Source: SIG299 sp051880375
Lineage (GTDB): Bacteria > Bacillota > Clostridia > Lachnospirales > Lachnospiraceae
DNA: 22,076 bases
NCBI GenBank assembly: GCA_051880375.1
Contig: JBJENV010000034.1
Coordinates: 1 to 22,076 of the forward strand
Direction: 5' to 3'
A program made the translations under genes and the position numbers. This document shows positions 1 through 8,157 of this stretch, piece after piece (positions within the stretch are counted from its first letter, which is position 1; each line of letters starts with the position of its first letter). The notes under the pieces are model-generated. The model ran no database searches and was not told where the DNA came from. It was given only the letters and a program-made list of their open reading frames with translations.

Positions 1-647
1 CGCACCCTCTAACTGATGCTACGGACAATCTGCGTTATGCGTTTGCGATGGCGGCAAGCGGGATTGCGGGAGTATTTCTTGCCTTTGACCGCAAGATTAT
101 TCTCGGGTCGAGAGCCGTTAAGGTACGCACCACGGGCTTTGATGCCTTTGAGAGCGTAAATTATCCGTATGTGGCACAGTTTGATTCCAACGGCTTAAGA
201 GTCAATGAACCTATCTTAAAGAAGCCGGACGGACCATGCGAGCTGTATGACAGCCTTTGTGCCGATGTATTTTTAATCAAGTTAACTCCGGGACTGAATC
301 CACAGATTTTTGATGTTCTGCTTCAGATGAATTATAAAGGAATCGTTATCGAAGCCTTTGGAGCGGGCGGCATTCACTTTGTACACAGAAATCTGATTGA
401 AAAGCTTCAGAAGGTAGCAGAACACGGAATTCCGGTGGTGGTATCGAGCCAGTGCCTGTATGAGAGAAGCGATTTGTCCATTTATCAGGTCGGACAGATG
501 GCATTAAAGCAGGGTGTCATCGGGGCTTACGATATGACAACGGAAGCGGCGGTGACAAAGTTAATCTGGGCACTCGGCCAGACAAAGGACTGCGATAGAA
601 TCCGTGAGATTTTTGCAACCAATTATACCGGAGAGATTACACTGTAA
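1..647 (+). CDS. ansA: type I L-asparaginase, C-terminal part (partial)
   Basis: This is the C-terminal part of a cytoplasmic type I asparaginase, which hydrolyses asparagine to aspartate and ammonia. The frame is open from base 3 and enters from outside the window; the internal ATG at 48 lies inside a conserved segment and is not the start. About 214 residues are visible. They begin with HPLTDATDNLRYAF, followed by GIAGVFLAFDRKIILGSRA and VKVRTTGFDAFES, which match the end of the N-terminal domain and the linker of the family. Later come FGAGGIHF and VVVSSQCLYERSDLSIYQVG, typical of the C-terminal domain. The catalytic threonines lie upstream and cannot be checked. The stop codon is inside the first copy of a palindromic repeat array. 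Assignment to the asparaginase family is firm; AnsA versus another type I paralogue is inference. Confidence 0.88.
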   Translation, partial: HPLTDATDNLRYAFAMAASGIAGVFLAFDRKIILGSRAVKVRTTGFDAFESVNYPYVAQFDSNGLRVNEPILKKPDGPCELYDSLCADVFLIKLTPGLNPQIFDVLLQMNYKGIVIEAFGAGGIHFVHRNLIEKLQKVAEHGIPVVVSSQCLYERSDLSIYQVGQMALKQGVIGAYDMTTEAAVTKLIWALGQTKDCDRIREIFATNYTGEITL

Positions 648-690
648 AAATTACAAAGTAAAAATTACAATGTAAAAATTACACTGTAAT
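637..690. repeat. four 11-bp palindromes in a 14-bp tandem array
   Basis: Three full 14-bp units and part of a fourth start at 637, 651, 665 and 679. Each contains TTACA-N-TGTAA or a close variant: TTACACTGTAA, TTACAAAGTAA, TTACAATGTAA and TTACACTGTAA. Copies 1, 3 and 4 are perfect palindromes around one central base; copy 2 is imperfect. The spacer between copies is AAA. The first copy contains the asparaginase stop codon. The array lies about 55 bp upstream of the glmS ribozyme, where glmS promoter control could act. The TACA/TGTA half-sites resemble those of BlaI/CopY-type repressors, but the spacing is one base instead of two. A regulator-binding role is inference. Confidence 0.8.
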
Positions 691-740
691 CGCATAACAT
701 AATAGTGGCAGAAATGCCTGGAAAGCAGACGACTTTCCTA

Positions 741-993
741 AACTTAGCGCCAGTACGTACGGAAGTCTTCTGAAGGAGGGCGGACAGGACAAAGTAAGGC
801 ACCGCTTGGTGTGGGGCTTTGTCGTTCCCTTTCTGGCAGAAGCAACCAGTTGACGAGGAAAAGAGAGAATCGAAAGTTCGGCGGATGCTCTTTCGCAGCG
901 ACCGGCTGCGTGACACCAAATCTCAGAAATCTGAGCAAGTCCCAGAAAATCTGGGATTGTCCGAAAATGGCGGGAAACCGCAGCACAAGGTGA
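741..993 (+). ncRNA. glmS ribozyme/riboswitch (glucosamine-6-phosphate)
   Basis: This self-cleaving RNA uses glucosamine-6-phosphate as cofactor and lowers glmS mRNA when amino sugar is plentiful. The family's landmarks appear in order. The cleavage context AGCGCC is at 746-751, with predicted cleavage between A746 and G747. The core AGTTGACGAGG is at 848-858, ATCGA at 869-873 and TTCGGCGGATGCTC at 877-890. The 3' domain has three clear hairpins: CTCAG/CTGAG (922-935), CCCAG/CTGGG (941-955) and GCGG-GAAA-CCGC (970-981), the last with a GNRA tetraloop. The segment between the cleavage site and the core is long, about 97 nt, and contains an extra stem GACAAAG (788-794)/CTTTGTC (817-823) capped by CACC-GCTT-GGTG. 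Boundaries are approximate. The element lies directly upstream of glmS, as expected. Confidence 0.95.
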
Positions 994-1008
994 GGTGACC
1001 GGCAAAAG

Positions 1009-1047
1009 CAAAAACAGGGTACCAATAGGCGGCACCTTTTGTTTTTG
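1009..1047 (+). promoter_or_regulatory. hairpin between glmS ribozyme and glmS RBS
   Basis: CAAAAAC (1009-1015) pairs perfectly with GTTTTTG (1041-1047). The stem can continue with AGGGT (1016-1020) and ACCTT (1034-1038), with one G-U pair and a two-base bulge. It sits between the ribozyme and the ribosome binding site GGAAAGG (1059-1065) and would stay on the downstream mRNA after cleavage. No T-tract of terminator type follows. A role in mRNA stability or translation is inference. Confidence 0.45.
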
Positions 1048-1075
1048 TACTCAAAAACGGAAAGGAAAACAGAAT

Positions 1076-2905
1076 ATGTGTGGAATTATTGGCTTTTGTG
1101 GTTATCTGGATGCGAAGGATGTTCTGTTAAAGGGACTTGCGGAGTTAGAGTACCGCGGCTATGACAGTGCCGGAATTGCCTGCTTTACAGACGAGGGAAT
1201 TCAGACGATTAAGGCAGTCGGGAAGGTAGCAAGCTTAGCCAATCGTCTGCCTGCGAAGCTGGAATCCGGCTGTGGTATCGGGCATACGAGATGGGCAACG
1301 CATGGCGGCGTTTCGGAACAGAATGCGCATCCGCATCAGTGCGGCAGGGTAACGCTGATTCACAACGGAATTATTGAAAATTATCATGAGCTTGCAAAGG
1401 AACTTGCAAAGACCGGAAGAACACCGAAGTCCCAGACGGATACGGAAATAGCGACAATGTTAATTGATTCACTCTATGAAGGCGATGCACTTGCCGCAAT
1501 CCGCGAGGCAGTCAAGCGGCTGGAGGGTGCATATGCATTCTGTATCCTGTTTGCAGACCAGAAGGACGTCATTTATTGTATCCGCAAAGGAAGTCCGCTG
1601 GTTGCCTGCTCAACCGAGGAAGGCTCTGTGATTGCTTCCGATATGGTGGCATTGCTCCGGTACTCCAAAGAATACTTTGTGCTTCCGGAATTTCAGGTGG
1701 CAAAGCTCACCAAGAATTCAATTACGGTCACGGATTTGAACGGGGAGCAGGTGACGCCGGTCATGCTCAGTGTAAACTGGGATATGTCTGCAGCACAGAA
1801 AAACGGTTTTAAACATTATATGCTGAAGGAAATTCACGAGCAGCCGGAGGCAATCCGCCGCACGGTAGCGCCTCGATTGAAAAAGGGTGAGTTTTTACTT
1901 CCTGACTTTACCGAGGATGGAATTCCGGATGAGGTGTTTGCAGATGCAAACCGTATTGTCATTACGGCGTGCGGCACGGCAATGCATGCCGGGCTGATGG
2001 GAAGAATTCTCATGGAGCGTCTGCTTCGTATACCGGTCAGCGTGGAAATCGCATCAGAATTCCGCTATGCGGACCCGATTTTAGATGAACATTCCCTTGT
2101 GATTTTAGTTTCTCAGTCGGGTGAAACGGCAGACACATTGGCAGCACTCCGGCTGGCAAAGGAAAAGAAAGCAAAGACGCTTTCCATTGTCAATGTGAAG
2201 GGCTCTTCGATTGCCAGAGAGTCCGACTATGTACTTTATACGCATGCAGGCCCGGAAATCGCAGTGGCAAGCACCAAGGCGTACACGGCACAGCTCGCGG
2301 CATTTTATCTTCTGGCGCTTCGTTTTGCATACAGCACCGGAAAGCTTTCGGCGAAGGACACCTCAGCATATATGGAGGAGCTTGCGAATATCGGCGATAA
2401 GATAGAAAAGGTGCTGGAGCAGAAGGATGTGGTAAAGGAGTTAAGCAAGCGTCTGACGCCGTCGCATGATTTGTTCTTCATCGGAAGAAGCCTGGACTAT
2501 GCGCTTGCCTGTGAGGGTTCGATTAAGTTAAAGGAAATCAGCTATATCCATTCCGAAGCGTATGCGGCAGGGGAATTAAAGCACGGTACGTTATCGTTGA
2601 TTACCGGCGGTGTGCCGGTCATTGCACTTGCTACGCAGGCAGATGTGTTTCCGAAGATGATTTCCAATGTAAAGGAAGTACGTGCGCGTGGTGCCATGGT
2701 AGTGCTGATTACAAAGGAAGATAATGAGGCAGTGATGGAGCAGGGCATCTGCGACGAGCATCTTGTTGTTCCGGCAGGAAATGATGTGTTTGCACCGTTT
2801 ACGGCGGCAATCATTTTACAGCTGATTGCTTATTACACATCCTCGTACCGCGGACTGGATGTAGACCAGCCGAGAAACCTGGCGAAATCCGTTACTGTGG
2901 AATAA
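1076..2905 (+). CDS. glmS: glutamine--fructose-6-phosphate aminotransferase (isomerizing)
   Basis: GlmS makes glucosamine-6-phosphate from fructose-6-phosphate and glutamine, the first step to UDP-GlcNAc and peptidoglycan. I start at ATG 1076 because the protein then begins MCGIIGF, exposing the N-terminal Cys nucleophile after Met removal. A ribosome binding site GGAAAGG is about 10 bp upstream. The open frame extends 27 codons further, but those lie in the leader. The 609 residues match the family length. The glutaminase domain (about 1-230) has EYRGYDSAGI, GIGHTRWATHGG and HNGIIENY. Two SIS sugar-isomerase domains follow, with ACGTAMHAG, SQSGETADTLAALR and ASTKAYTAQ in the first and AGELKHG in the second. 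The C-terminal DVDQPRNLAKSVTVE is canonical. Expression is controlled by the glmS ribozyme directly upstream. Confidence 0.98.
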   Translation: MCGIIGFCGYLDAKDVLLKGLAELEYRGYDSAGIACFTDEGIQTIKAVGKVASLANRLPAKLESGCGIGHTRWATHGGVSEQNAHPHQCGRVTLIHNGIIENYHELAKELAKTGRTPKSQTDTEIATMLIDSLYEGDALAAIREAVKRLEGAYAFCILFADQKDVIYCIRKGSPLVACSTEEGSVIASDMVALLRYSKEYFVLPEFQVAKLTKNSITVTDLNGEQVTPVMLSVNWDMSAAQKNGFKHYMLKEIHEQPEAIRRTVAPRLKKGEFLLPDFTEDGIPDEVFADANRIVITACGTAMHAGLMGRILMERLLRIPVSVEIASEFRYADPILDEHSLVILVSQSGETADTLAALRLAKEKKAKTLSIVNVKGSSIARESDYVLYTHAGPEIAVASTKAYTAQLAAFYLLALRFAYSTGKLSAKDTSAYMEELANIGDKIEKVLEQKDVVKELSKRLTPSHDLFFIGRSLDYALACEGSIKLKEISYIHSEAYAAGELKHGTLSLITGGVPVIALATQADVFPKMISNVKEVRARGAMVVLITKEDNEAVMEQGICDEHLVVPAGNDVFAPFTAAIILQLIAYYTSSYRGLDVDQPRNLAKSVTVE

Positions 2906-2925
2906 AAAATCACGCTTTCTTCACA

Positions 2926-2965
2926 GAATCCTCCGCGTTTTTCACAAAAGCGGGGGATTCTTTTC
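2926..2965. terminator. bidirectional hairpin terminator between convergent genes
   Basis: GAATCCTCCGC (2926-2936) pairs with GCGGGGGATTC (2950-2960), 11 bp with one G-T wobble and a 13-base loop. TTTT follows on the + strand, giving an intrinsic terminator for glmS. The hairpin lies just beyond the stop of the leftward DUF5054 gene and may end that transcript too, although the T-run on that side is poor. Confidence 0.82.
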
Positions 2966-5010
2966 TATGTTTCTGCTTTGATGGAAAACGAAAAGCCTGC
3001 ATTTTCTTCATACCAGAGAGGAAAATTCGTTCCCCAGACATTGTCATACAGAACATAGGATATTCCGTCCTGCTCCATAGACTCAAATGCATTATCAAAT
3101 TCCAAGATTTTTCCCGGACCGACAGAGATAAGCGGAGAATGGTGATTGATAAACTGATAACTTCCGTGCTCTGTCTGCAGTCTTGCCATTCTGACGGCGT
3201 GCAGATTTCTGGAACCCTTTGAAACGACATCCTCCGGCTTTATAAAATCACAGATTTTCTGTAAGGTAAGACTGCCGTCTTCAGGATATAGGTGCAGAAA
3301 AATCGCTTCGGTCAGACGATTTGCATCCTTACCGAACCAGGCAACATGGATGTTAAGCCCCTCTTTATGTAACGTATAGACAATCTGAAATCTGCGTGGT
3401 GCACCAAGCTTATCGCAGATAAGGTTATCACACGTCAGAGTCACAAAAAGCCGAATCTGCTCTGTTTCTTCTTTTAACCTGATGCTTTCGGCATGGTAAA
3501 AGAATTTACCGCAGGGATACTTTCCTTCGGCGTATTTTAAAAGAGGTCGTGAGAAGTCACCCAAAGCCCAGATGGCAGTTTCCTTTAAGTTTCTGGAGTA
3601 GTGTTCCAGCCAGTAGTCATAGTCTGCTTTACCATAAGAGCGATATTCCAGAACCGGCCGGTTGTTGTGACGGATGACGGCATTGCCATGAAAGCTTAAA
3701 AACTCTATTCCGCCATATTCATTTATGGAAAGCTCCCAGTCACCGGATTTTACGGGACCGGAATAGGGCTTTGATTCTTCTGCAGTCTGCGGCGTTTGTG
3801 GGCGGAGTTTTGCTAACTTTTTTTCTGCCTCTGCTTTATGCTGCGGGGAGAGAGCAGCAACGGCTTTTTTAAGATAGCTTCGCTGTTCTTCCCAGCTTTT
3901 TTCTGTCGCACGATAAGAACCCCTCTTATATTCGCCTTTTCTACGTTTGAACGCGACGGAAAAATTTTGCGGATAATCGCGGAACGGATGCAGCATCCGG
4001 ACGGTGTCACGTGCTCTGGCTTTTTGAAAGTCAGCCTTTAGGTAATGCTCATAATCCGCAAGAAACATTTTGCTGTCCATTCCGCAGGTATGCTCGGCTG
4101 TACAGAGCAATGCGTCGGAAACGTTCGTATATTCTGCACTGCCCTTTTGCATGGAACCATCTGCGAGCCAGTTCCTTTTACACTGAATAAGCTCGCGCAG
4201 GGCAGCGGATTTATACGGATCGGATGCACTGCCGTGTATCCAGGTATCTCCGATTTCTCCTTCAAACACAGGAAGCTTATGTCGGTGTTCCCAAATCAGC
4301 TCGGCATAATCGTCAAGTGTACCTGCGCAAATCGTGTAGTCTTTGTACTGCTTTTTCAGTTCGGCGAAACGTTTGAGAAATTTTTCTTTGGAAGGAACTC
4401 CGCGGTTGTCAACCGTGTGATCGAGATACAAAATTTCCTCTGTCAGTTCACTTTGAAAGGCTCCGCCGTAATTACCGGAGTAAATGGTAACAACTTCGGC
4501 GTCGCCGTTTTTCCACAAAAAGCATTCGGGAACATCGGGAAGCGACGATGCGCCGTTGACTCCGATGTGCAGCAGCTTAATCCCATGCCGTGCTAACATT
4601 TTGACCAGCCCTTTCGTGTGCCCGGGTACGTCAGTCATTTTGGCGGCAACGGTTTTTTTGCCGCGCAGTTCGTCTATTTTGTCAATGATGGACAGACCGT
4701 AGTCCAGTGTGTCCTCGTCCAGAAGCTCGGTGTGCATGGTAAAGGGGAGGGCGTGTGCCGCGATGTCACCGTTTTTAATTGCTGCTTTAAGACGGCGTCT
4801 TCTGTCCGAATCCGAGTCATTCAGGGCTTCTTTTAATATCCAGGAACCGGTTGTCCAGATAAAGCGTTTTTCGGAACCGGAATTGACCTGAGCGGCAAGC
4901 TCCATCGCGTCCGGTATAAATTCCGTGATATAGCGCTTTTTGATATTGTCTGCGTAATCCGTAAAGCCAAGATCAAGGTGCGTTTTTGAAACAACGATAA
5001 CTTTCTTCAT
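2965..5010 (-). CDS. DUF5054 / GH38-like glycoside hydrolase
   Basis: This 681-residue protein resembles the glycoside hydrolase 38 (alpha-mannosidase) N-terminal fold in its DUF5054 branch. Near the N terminus SKTHLDLGFTD supplies His11 and Asp13, matching the HxD zinc ligands of GH38. AKMTDVPGHTKG (Asp127, His131) aligns by eye with the GH38 DPFGHS segment that carries the catalytic Asp. HALPFTMHTELLDEDTLDYG lies between them. The region after about 430 looks like the beta-rich C-terminal part. No signal peptide is seen, so it should act in the cytoplasm on an imported sugar. GGAG is 7 bp upstream of the start. The gene follows the araC-type gene by 34 bp and is probably co-transcribed with it. 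It stands divergent to a sugar symporter. The substrate is unknown, and mannosidase activity should not be assumed. Confidence 0.82.
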   Translation of the reverse strand: MKKVIVVSKTHLDLGFTDYADNIKKRYITEFIPDAMELAAQVNSGSEKRFIWTTGSWILKEALNDSDSDRRRRLKAAIKNGDIAAHALPFTMHTELLDEDTLDYGLSIIDKIDELRGKKTVAAKMTDVPGHTKGLVKMLARHGIKLLHIGVNGASSLPDVPECFLWKNGDAEVVTIYSGNYGGAFQSELTEEILYLDHTVDNRGVPSKEKFLKRFAELKKQYKDYTICAGTLDDYAELIWEHRHKLPVFEGEIGDTWIHGSASDPYKSAALRELIQCKRNWLADGSMQKGSAEYTNVSDALLCTAEHTCGMDSKMFLADYEHYLKADFQKARARDTVRMLHPFRDYPQNFSVAFKRRKGEYKRGSYRATEKSWEEQRSYLKKAVAALSPQHKAEAEKKLAKLRPQTPQTAEESKPYSGPVKSGDWELSINEYGGIEFLSFHGNAVIRHNNRPVLEYRSYGKADYDYWLEHYSRNLKETAIWALGDFSRPLLKYAEGKYPCGKFFYHAESIRLKEETEQIRLFVTLTCDNLICDKLGAPRRFQIVYTLHKEGLNIHVAWFGKDANRLTEAIFLHLYPEDGSLTLQKICDFIKPEDVVSKGSRNLHAVRMARLQTEHGSYQFINHHSPLISVGPGKILEFDNAFESMEQDGISYVLYDNVWGTNFPLWYEENAGFSFSIKAET

Positions 5011-5044
5011 AATATTTCTCCATTCCGTAAGTATCGGGAAACAG

Positions 5045-5917
5045 TCAATCCAAGGTACGCTTTCTTTTGCTTTTCCTGTAAGCGGCAGGAGAAACTCCGG
5101 TATGCTTTTTGAAAAGCCGGTTAAAGTGGCTGAGGCTTGCGTAGCCTAAAAGATTGGAAAGCTCAAGTATCGGTAATTCCGTGTTCTTCAAAAGCTCGCA
5201 GGCATGCTTTAGCTTTACTCCCCGAAGGTATTCCGAGACGGTTTGCCCGGTGTATTCCTTAAAATATTCAATCATTGCGGGCGGCGAAAAGCCACCCAGC
5301 TGATAAATGTCCGAGGCAGTGCAGTTGGAAAACTCGGGCGAATGAATCTTTTCCAGTATTCCGGTAAACCAGTCCGGATAGTCGGAACGGGAGAGAAAGG
5401 CTGCTTTATAGAGAATGAAAACAGCCTGCGAAATCAGTTCGCAGACGATGACATGGCTTCTTGCATCGCCGTTATAGTTCAGCAGTGCAATTTTTTCGGC
5501 ACGTCGGGTAAAAAATTCCGTCTCTTCTACGGAAAGAACTGTTTTTAGAGGAGAACTGCCAAGCAGCTCTTCCAGGCTGATATCGATGGCATCACACAGT
5601 TTCTGCAGCTTCTCCGCACAAATACTGAGGTTCATATGTACACAGTTACCGTCAGGAACAGAAGATATTCTGTGGACATCTTCAGGCTTAATCAGATGCA
5701 GGGTGCCTTTGCGAAGCTCAAAACGTTCTCCGTTAAGTTCATGTAAAGCAGTTCCGTCCGTAATGATAAAAAATTCGTAAAAATTATGACAATGCAGAGA
5801 GGTAGGCTCTGAGTTCCACCAGTGAAAGGAGACACCATGCTCCCTAAGCAGCTTGGAGTTGTGAAAATCGACTAAAACTACAGAATTATTTTTGTTTTCA
5901 TTTTGCAGTATGCCCAT
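5045..5917 (-). CDS. AraC family transcriptional regulator
   Basis: A sugar-type AraC regulator: an N-terminal cupin ligand domain and a C-terminal double helix-turn-helix DNA-binding domain. The cupin part shows SLHCHNFYEFFIITDGTALHELNGE followed by LIKPEDVHR. The C-terminal 100 residues contain FSPPAMIEYFKEYTGQTVSEYL and the hallmark LLGYASLSHFNRLFKKHTGVSPAAYRK. I place the start at 5917 (MGILQNENK), where GGAGG lies 11 bp upstream. The frame stays open to an ATG at 5965, which has no visible ribosome binding site; the longer form would add 16 residues. It lies immediately upstream of the GH38-like gene and divergent from the symporter gene, and so is the likely regulator of this locus. The inducer is unknown. 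Confidence 0.92.
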   Translation of the reverse strand: MGILQNENKNNSVVLVDFHNSKLLREHGVSFHWWNSEPTSLHCHNFYEFFIITDGTALHELNGERFELRKGTLHLIKPEDVHRISSVPDGNCVHMNLSICAEKLQKLCDAIDISLEELLGSSPLKTVLSVEETEFFTRRAEKIALLNYNGDARSHVIVCELISQAVFILYKAAFLSRSDYPDWFTGILEKIHSPEFSNCTASDIYQLGGFSPPAMIEYFKEYTGQTVSEYLRGVKLKHACELLKNTELPILELSNLLGYASLSHFNRLFKKHTGVSPAAYRKSKRKRTLD

Positions 5918-6094
5918 ATTTCTGCATGCCTCCCGAAAGCTTTGAGTTTGCAAAAAGGATAGCATTTTATAGGGTTGGTGTCAATCATCTGGGGGAAAAG
6001 TTAAAAAAAACACCTATTTGTTTTAAATAAAAGCAAGAAAAGCAGACGGAATTGGATTACAATGATAATAAAAAAGGTAAAGGAGAGATTTTAA

Positions 6095-7396
6095 ATGGCA
6101 CATCAATCTGCAAACGGGCCGAAAAAGACAAGCACACTGCGTTATGCAGTCGGCATGTTCGGTACCTCGATTCCCATTAACATGTTTAAAACCTTTGCAA
6201 CAGCCTTCTATGTCGACAGGCTCAGTTACATAACCTTTGAACAGTTTGCCATCATTACGGCAGCCTACACCTTCCTGGATGCAATAGACAATCCGGTTTA
6301 CGGATTTTTATCCGACCGGACAAGAACGAAGTTCGGAAGACGCCGTCCTTGGCTTGTGATAGGTGCGCCTTTACTTGTTTTGTGCTATATTATGTTCTTT
6401 AATCCTCCTGCTTTTATGCAGCCGGGGTCTGCTTTTGCGTACGTTCTGATTATGTATATGCTCACGGGTACGTTAGATTCTCTCATCAGTTCCAACTACG
6501 GAGCACTGTTTCCTGAGCTGTTCAAATCAGATAATGAAAGAGCAAAAACCAATGCACTGCGTCAGGTGTTCCAGCTTACGGCGATGGTTTTAAGCATTGC
6601 CCTTACCCCTGTCATTACCGAAAAAATCGGATTTTCCATGACGGCTCTTGTCTATGGAATTCTTGCTGTTGCAGTAATCTGGTTTATGGCCTTTGGTGCA
6701 CACGAAGACCTTTCGCTTATGGAAAAGCCGAAGCCGGGACTTTTTGCAAGCATCAAGGCAGTGGCAATGAACCCGAAATTCTGGAAGTACGGACTGACCA
6801 ATGCGGCGTTTACCGCGTCCATTTCACTTGTCCAGGCGGGCGTACCGTTTTATGTGAAGTATTATCTTGGCAGAAGCGACGGCATGAGCTCCACATTGCT
6901 GCTCGGAGTTACCATACTCAGTGCGATTATCTTTATTCCGGTCTGGTTTAAAATTATTAAAAAGTTTACGATTATGCCTGCGTGGAGAGCTTCGTTTGCA
7001 ATGATTGTGCTCGGAATGCTCCCGCTGTATTTTGCCCCTTCGTTAAACAGTGCGATTGTCATAGTGATTGTGTTTGGATTTGGCATGGCAGGAGTTCAGG
7101 CGTCCATGGACCTGGTTGCTGCGCGTATTCTTGACGAGGATGCAAAAAAGTACGGTGTAAACAGAGAGGGCATTTATTCCAGCCTTCTTGGCGTTTTAAA
7201 TAAGACAAGCGGCTTGTTTGTTTCCGCAGGCTACCTGCTTGTTGACAGAATTTTCGGGTTTGAAAGCGGCGAACAGCCGGGTGCCGTACCTGGTGAGGCT
7301 TCCAGATTCCTGATGGTACTTTTCCCTGCGATTCTGCTGCTCGTCGGCTTCCTGATGTCGTTTACACTTCATTTCAAGGCAAACAAGGAGGAATAA
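6095..7396 (+). CDS. GPH-family (MelB-type) sugar:cation symporter
   Basis: A 433-residue, about 12-helix membrane transporter of the glycoside-pentoside-hexuronide:cation symporter family within the MFS superfamily. The diagnostic segment is LDAIDNPVYGFLSDRTRTKF followed by GRRRPW (residues 61-85), aligning with the MelB helix 2 cation site and the helix 2-3 loop. By eye Asp62 matches MelB Asp55, and MelB Asp59 falls on Asn66 with Asp65 adjacent, so the cation preference cannot be predicted. The ribosome binding site AAAGGAGAG precedes the ATG. It is the first gene of the rightward arm, 177 bp from the divergent araC-type start, and is followed after 3 bp by an esterase gene. It probably imports the substrate used by the enzymes on either side. 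Confidence 0.92.
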   Translation: MAHQSANGPKKTSTLRYAVGMFGTSIPINMFKTFATAFYVDRLSYITFEQFAIITAAYTFLDAIDNPVYGFLSDRTRTKFGRRRPWLVIGAPLLVLCYIMFFNPPAFMQPGSAFAYVLIMYMLTGTLDSLISSNYGALFPELFKSDNERAKTNALRQVFQLTAMVLSIALTPVITEKIGFSMTALVYGILAVAVIWFMAFGAHEDLSLMEKPKPGLFASIKAVAMNPKFWKYGLTNAAFTASISLVQAGVPFYVKYYLGRSDGMSSTLLLGVTILSAIIFIPVWFKIIKKFTIMPAWRASFAMIVLGMLPLYFAPSLNSAIVIVIVFGFGMAGVQASMDLVAARILDEDAKKYGVNREGIYSSLLGVLNKTSGLFVSAGYLLVDRIFGFESGEQPGAVPGEASRFLMVLFPAILLLVGFLMSFTLHFKANKEE

Positions 7397-7399
7397 CAA

Positions 7400-8152
7400 A
7401 TGGCTGTAGCTACCATAGATTTTACTTCCAGAGAACTGAAAATGAATACACTTGTAACCGTCTGCTTTCCGGATTCGGTCAGAACCGGCGGAGTGCCGCT
7501 TTCGCAAAGGAAGGTACTCTGGCTGCTTCACGGGCTTTCCGATGACGGGACCTCCTGGCTGCGGTATTCCAAAATAGACAGGTATGCGACGCAGAACAAT
7601 CTTGTTGTCATCATGCCGTCGGTCGGCAGAAGCATGTATTGTGACAATGTTCACGGTCAGAATTATTTCAGCTTTGTTGCCGACGAACTGCCGGAATATT
7701 TTTCCCTGGTCTTCGGGCTTTCCCGAAAAAAAGAAGACAATTTTATTGCGGGACTTTCCATGGGCGGCATGGGTGCGGCTAAAATTGCACTTACTTATCC
7801 GGAGAGATATGCAGCGTTCGGAAGTCTTTCGGGAGTATTGCATCTGGCGCCTCTTTTGGAGAGAGTCAATGAAGAAGTGAAAAACGAATTTCCTTTTTTA
7901 CTTCCGGCACAGGAGGACCCTTATGGCTCCGGACTGAATCCGACGGCACTGCTTGATGCAGAAAGAGACAAAACCCTGAAGATGTATATCGCCTGCGGGC
8001 TGCAGGATGACCTCCTGCTTACGAACTATCTGTTCAAAGAAAAAGCGGACGAACTGAACATTGAGGCGGAGTATGTCTTTGAGGACGGTACCCATGAGTG
8101 GGACTTTTGGGATAAACACATCAGGCTTTTTATTGATTTTATGCTGAGGTAG
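7400..8152 (+). CDS. esterase, EstA/tributyrin-esterase-like alpha/beta hydrolase
   Basis: A 250-residue serine esterase of the esterase-D/tributyrin esterase family with an alpha/beta hydrolase fold. The oxyanion segment WLLHGLSDDGTSW is at 41-53 and the nucleophile elbow GLSMGG puts Ser120 at the active site. The likely acid is Asp203 or Asp204 in CGLQDDLLLTNY, and the likely base His232 in GTHEWDFWDKH. No signal peptide is seen, so it is predicted cytoplasmic. The start lies 3 bp after the symporter stop, with AAGGAGGA just inside the symporter 3' end, so translation is probably coupled. In this locus it may remove acyl groups from an imported glycoside; that role is inference. Confidence 0.88.
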   Translation: MAVATIDFTSRELKMNTLVTVCFPDSVRTGGVPLSQRKVLWLLHGLSDDGTSWLRYSKIDRYATQNNLVVIMPSVGRSMYCDNVHGQNYFSFVADELPEYFSLVFGLSRKKEDNFIAGLSMGGMGAAKIALTYPERYAAFGSLSGVLHLAPLLERVNEEVKNEFPFLLPAQEDPYGSGLNPTALLDAERDKTLKMYIACGLQDDLLLTNYLFKEKADELNIEAEYVFEDGTHEWDFWDKHIRLFIDFMLR

Positions 8153-8157
8153 TCAAA

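Noticed and set aside
665..1035. Overlapping open frames on both strands across the ansA-glmS gap
   Set aside because: They fall on the structured ribozyme, lack ribosome binding sites and give proteins of no recognisable family.
995..1075. 27-codon upstream extension of the glmS frame
   Set aside because: It lies in the leader after the ribozyme and would bury the N-terminal catalytic Cys; the ATG at 1076 gives MCGIIGF and has a ribosome binding site.
4045..4596. 183-codon rightward frame
   Set aside because: It is antisense to the DUF5054 gene, whose protein is well supported, and has no family resemblance.
7196..7843. 215-codon leftward frame
   Set aside because: It is antisense to the symporter and esterase genes, both with clear motifs.
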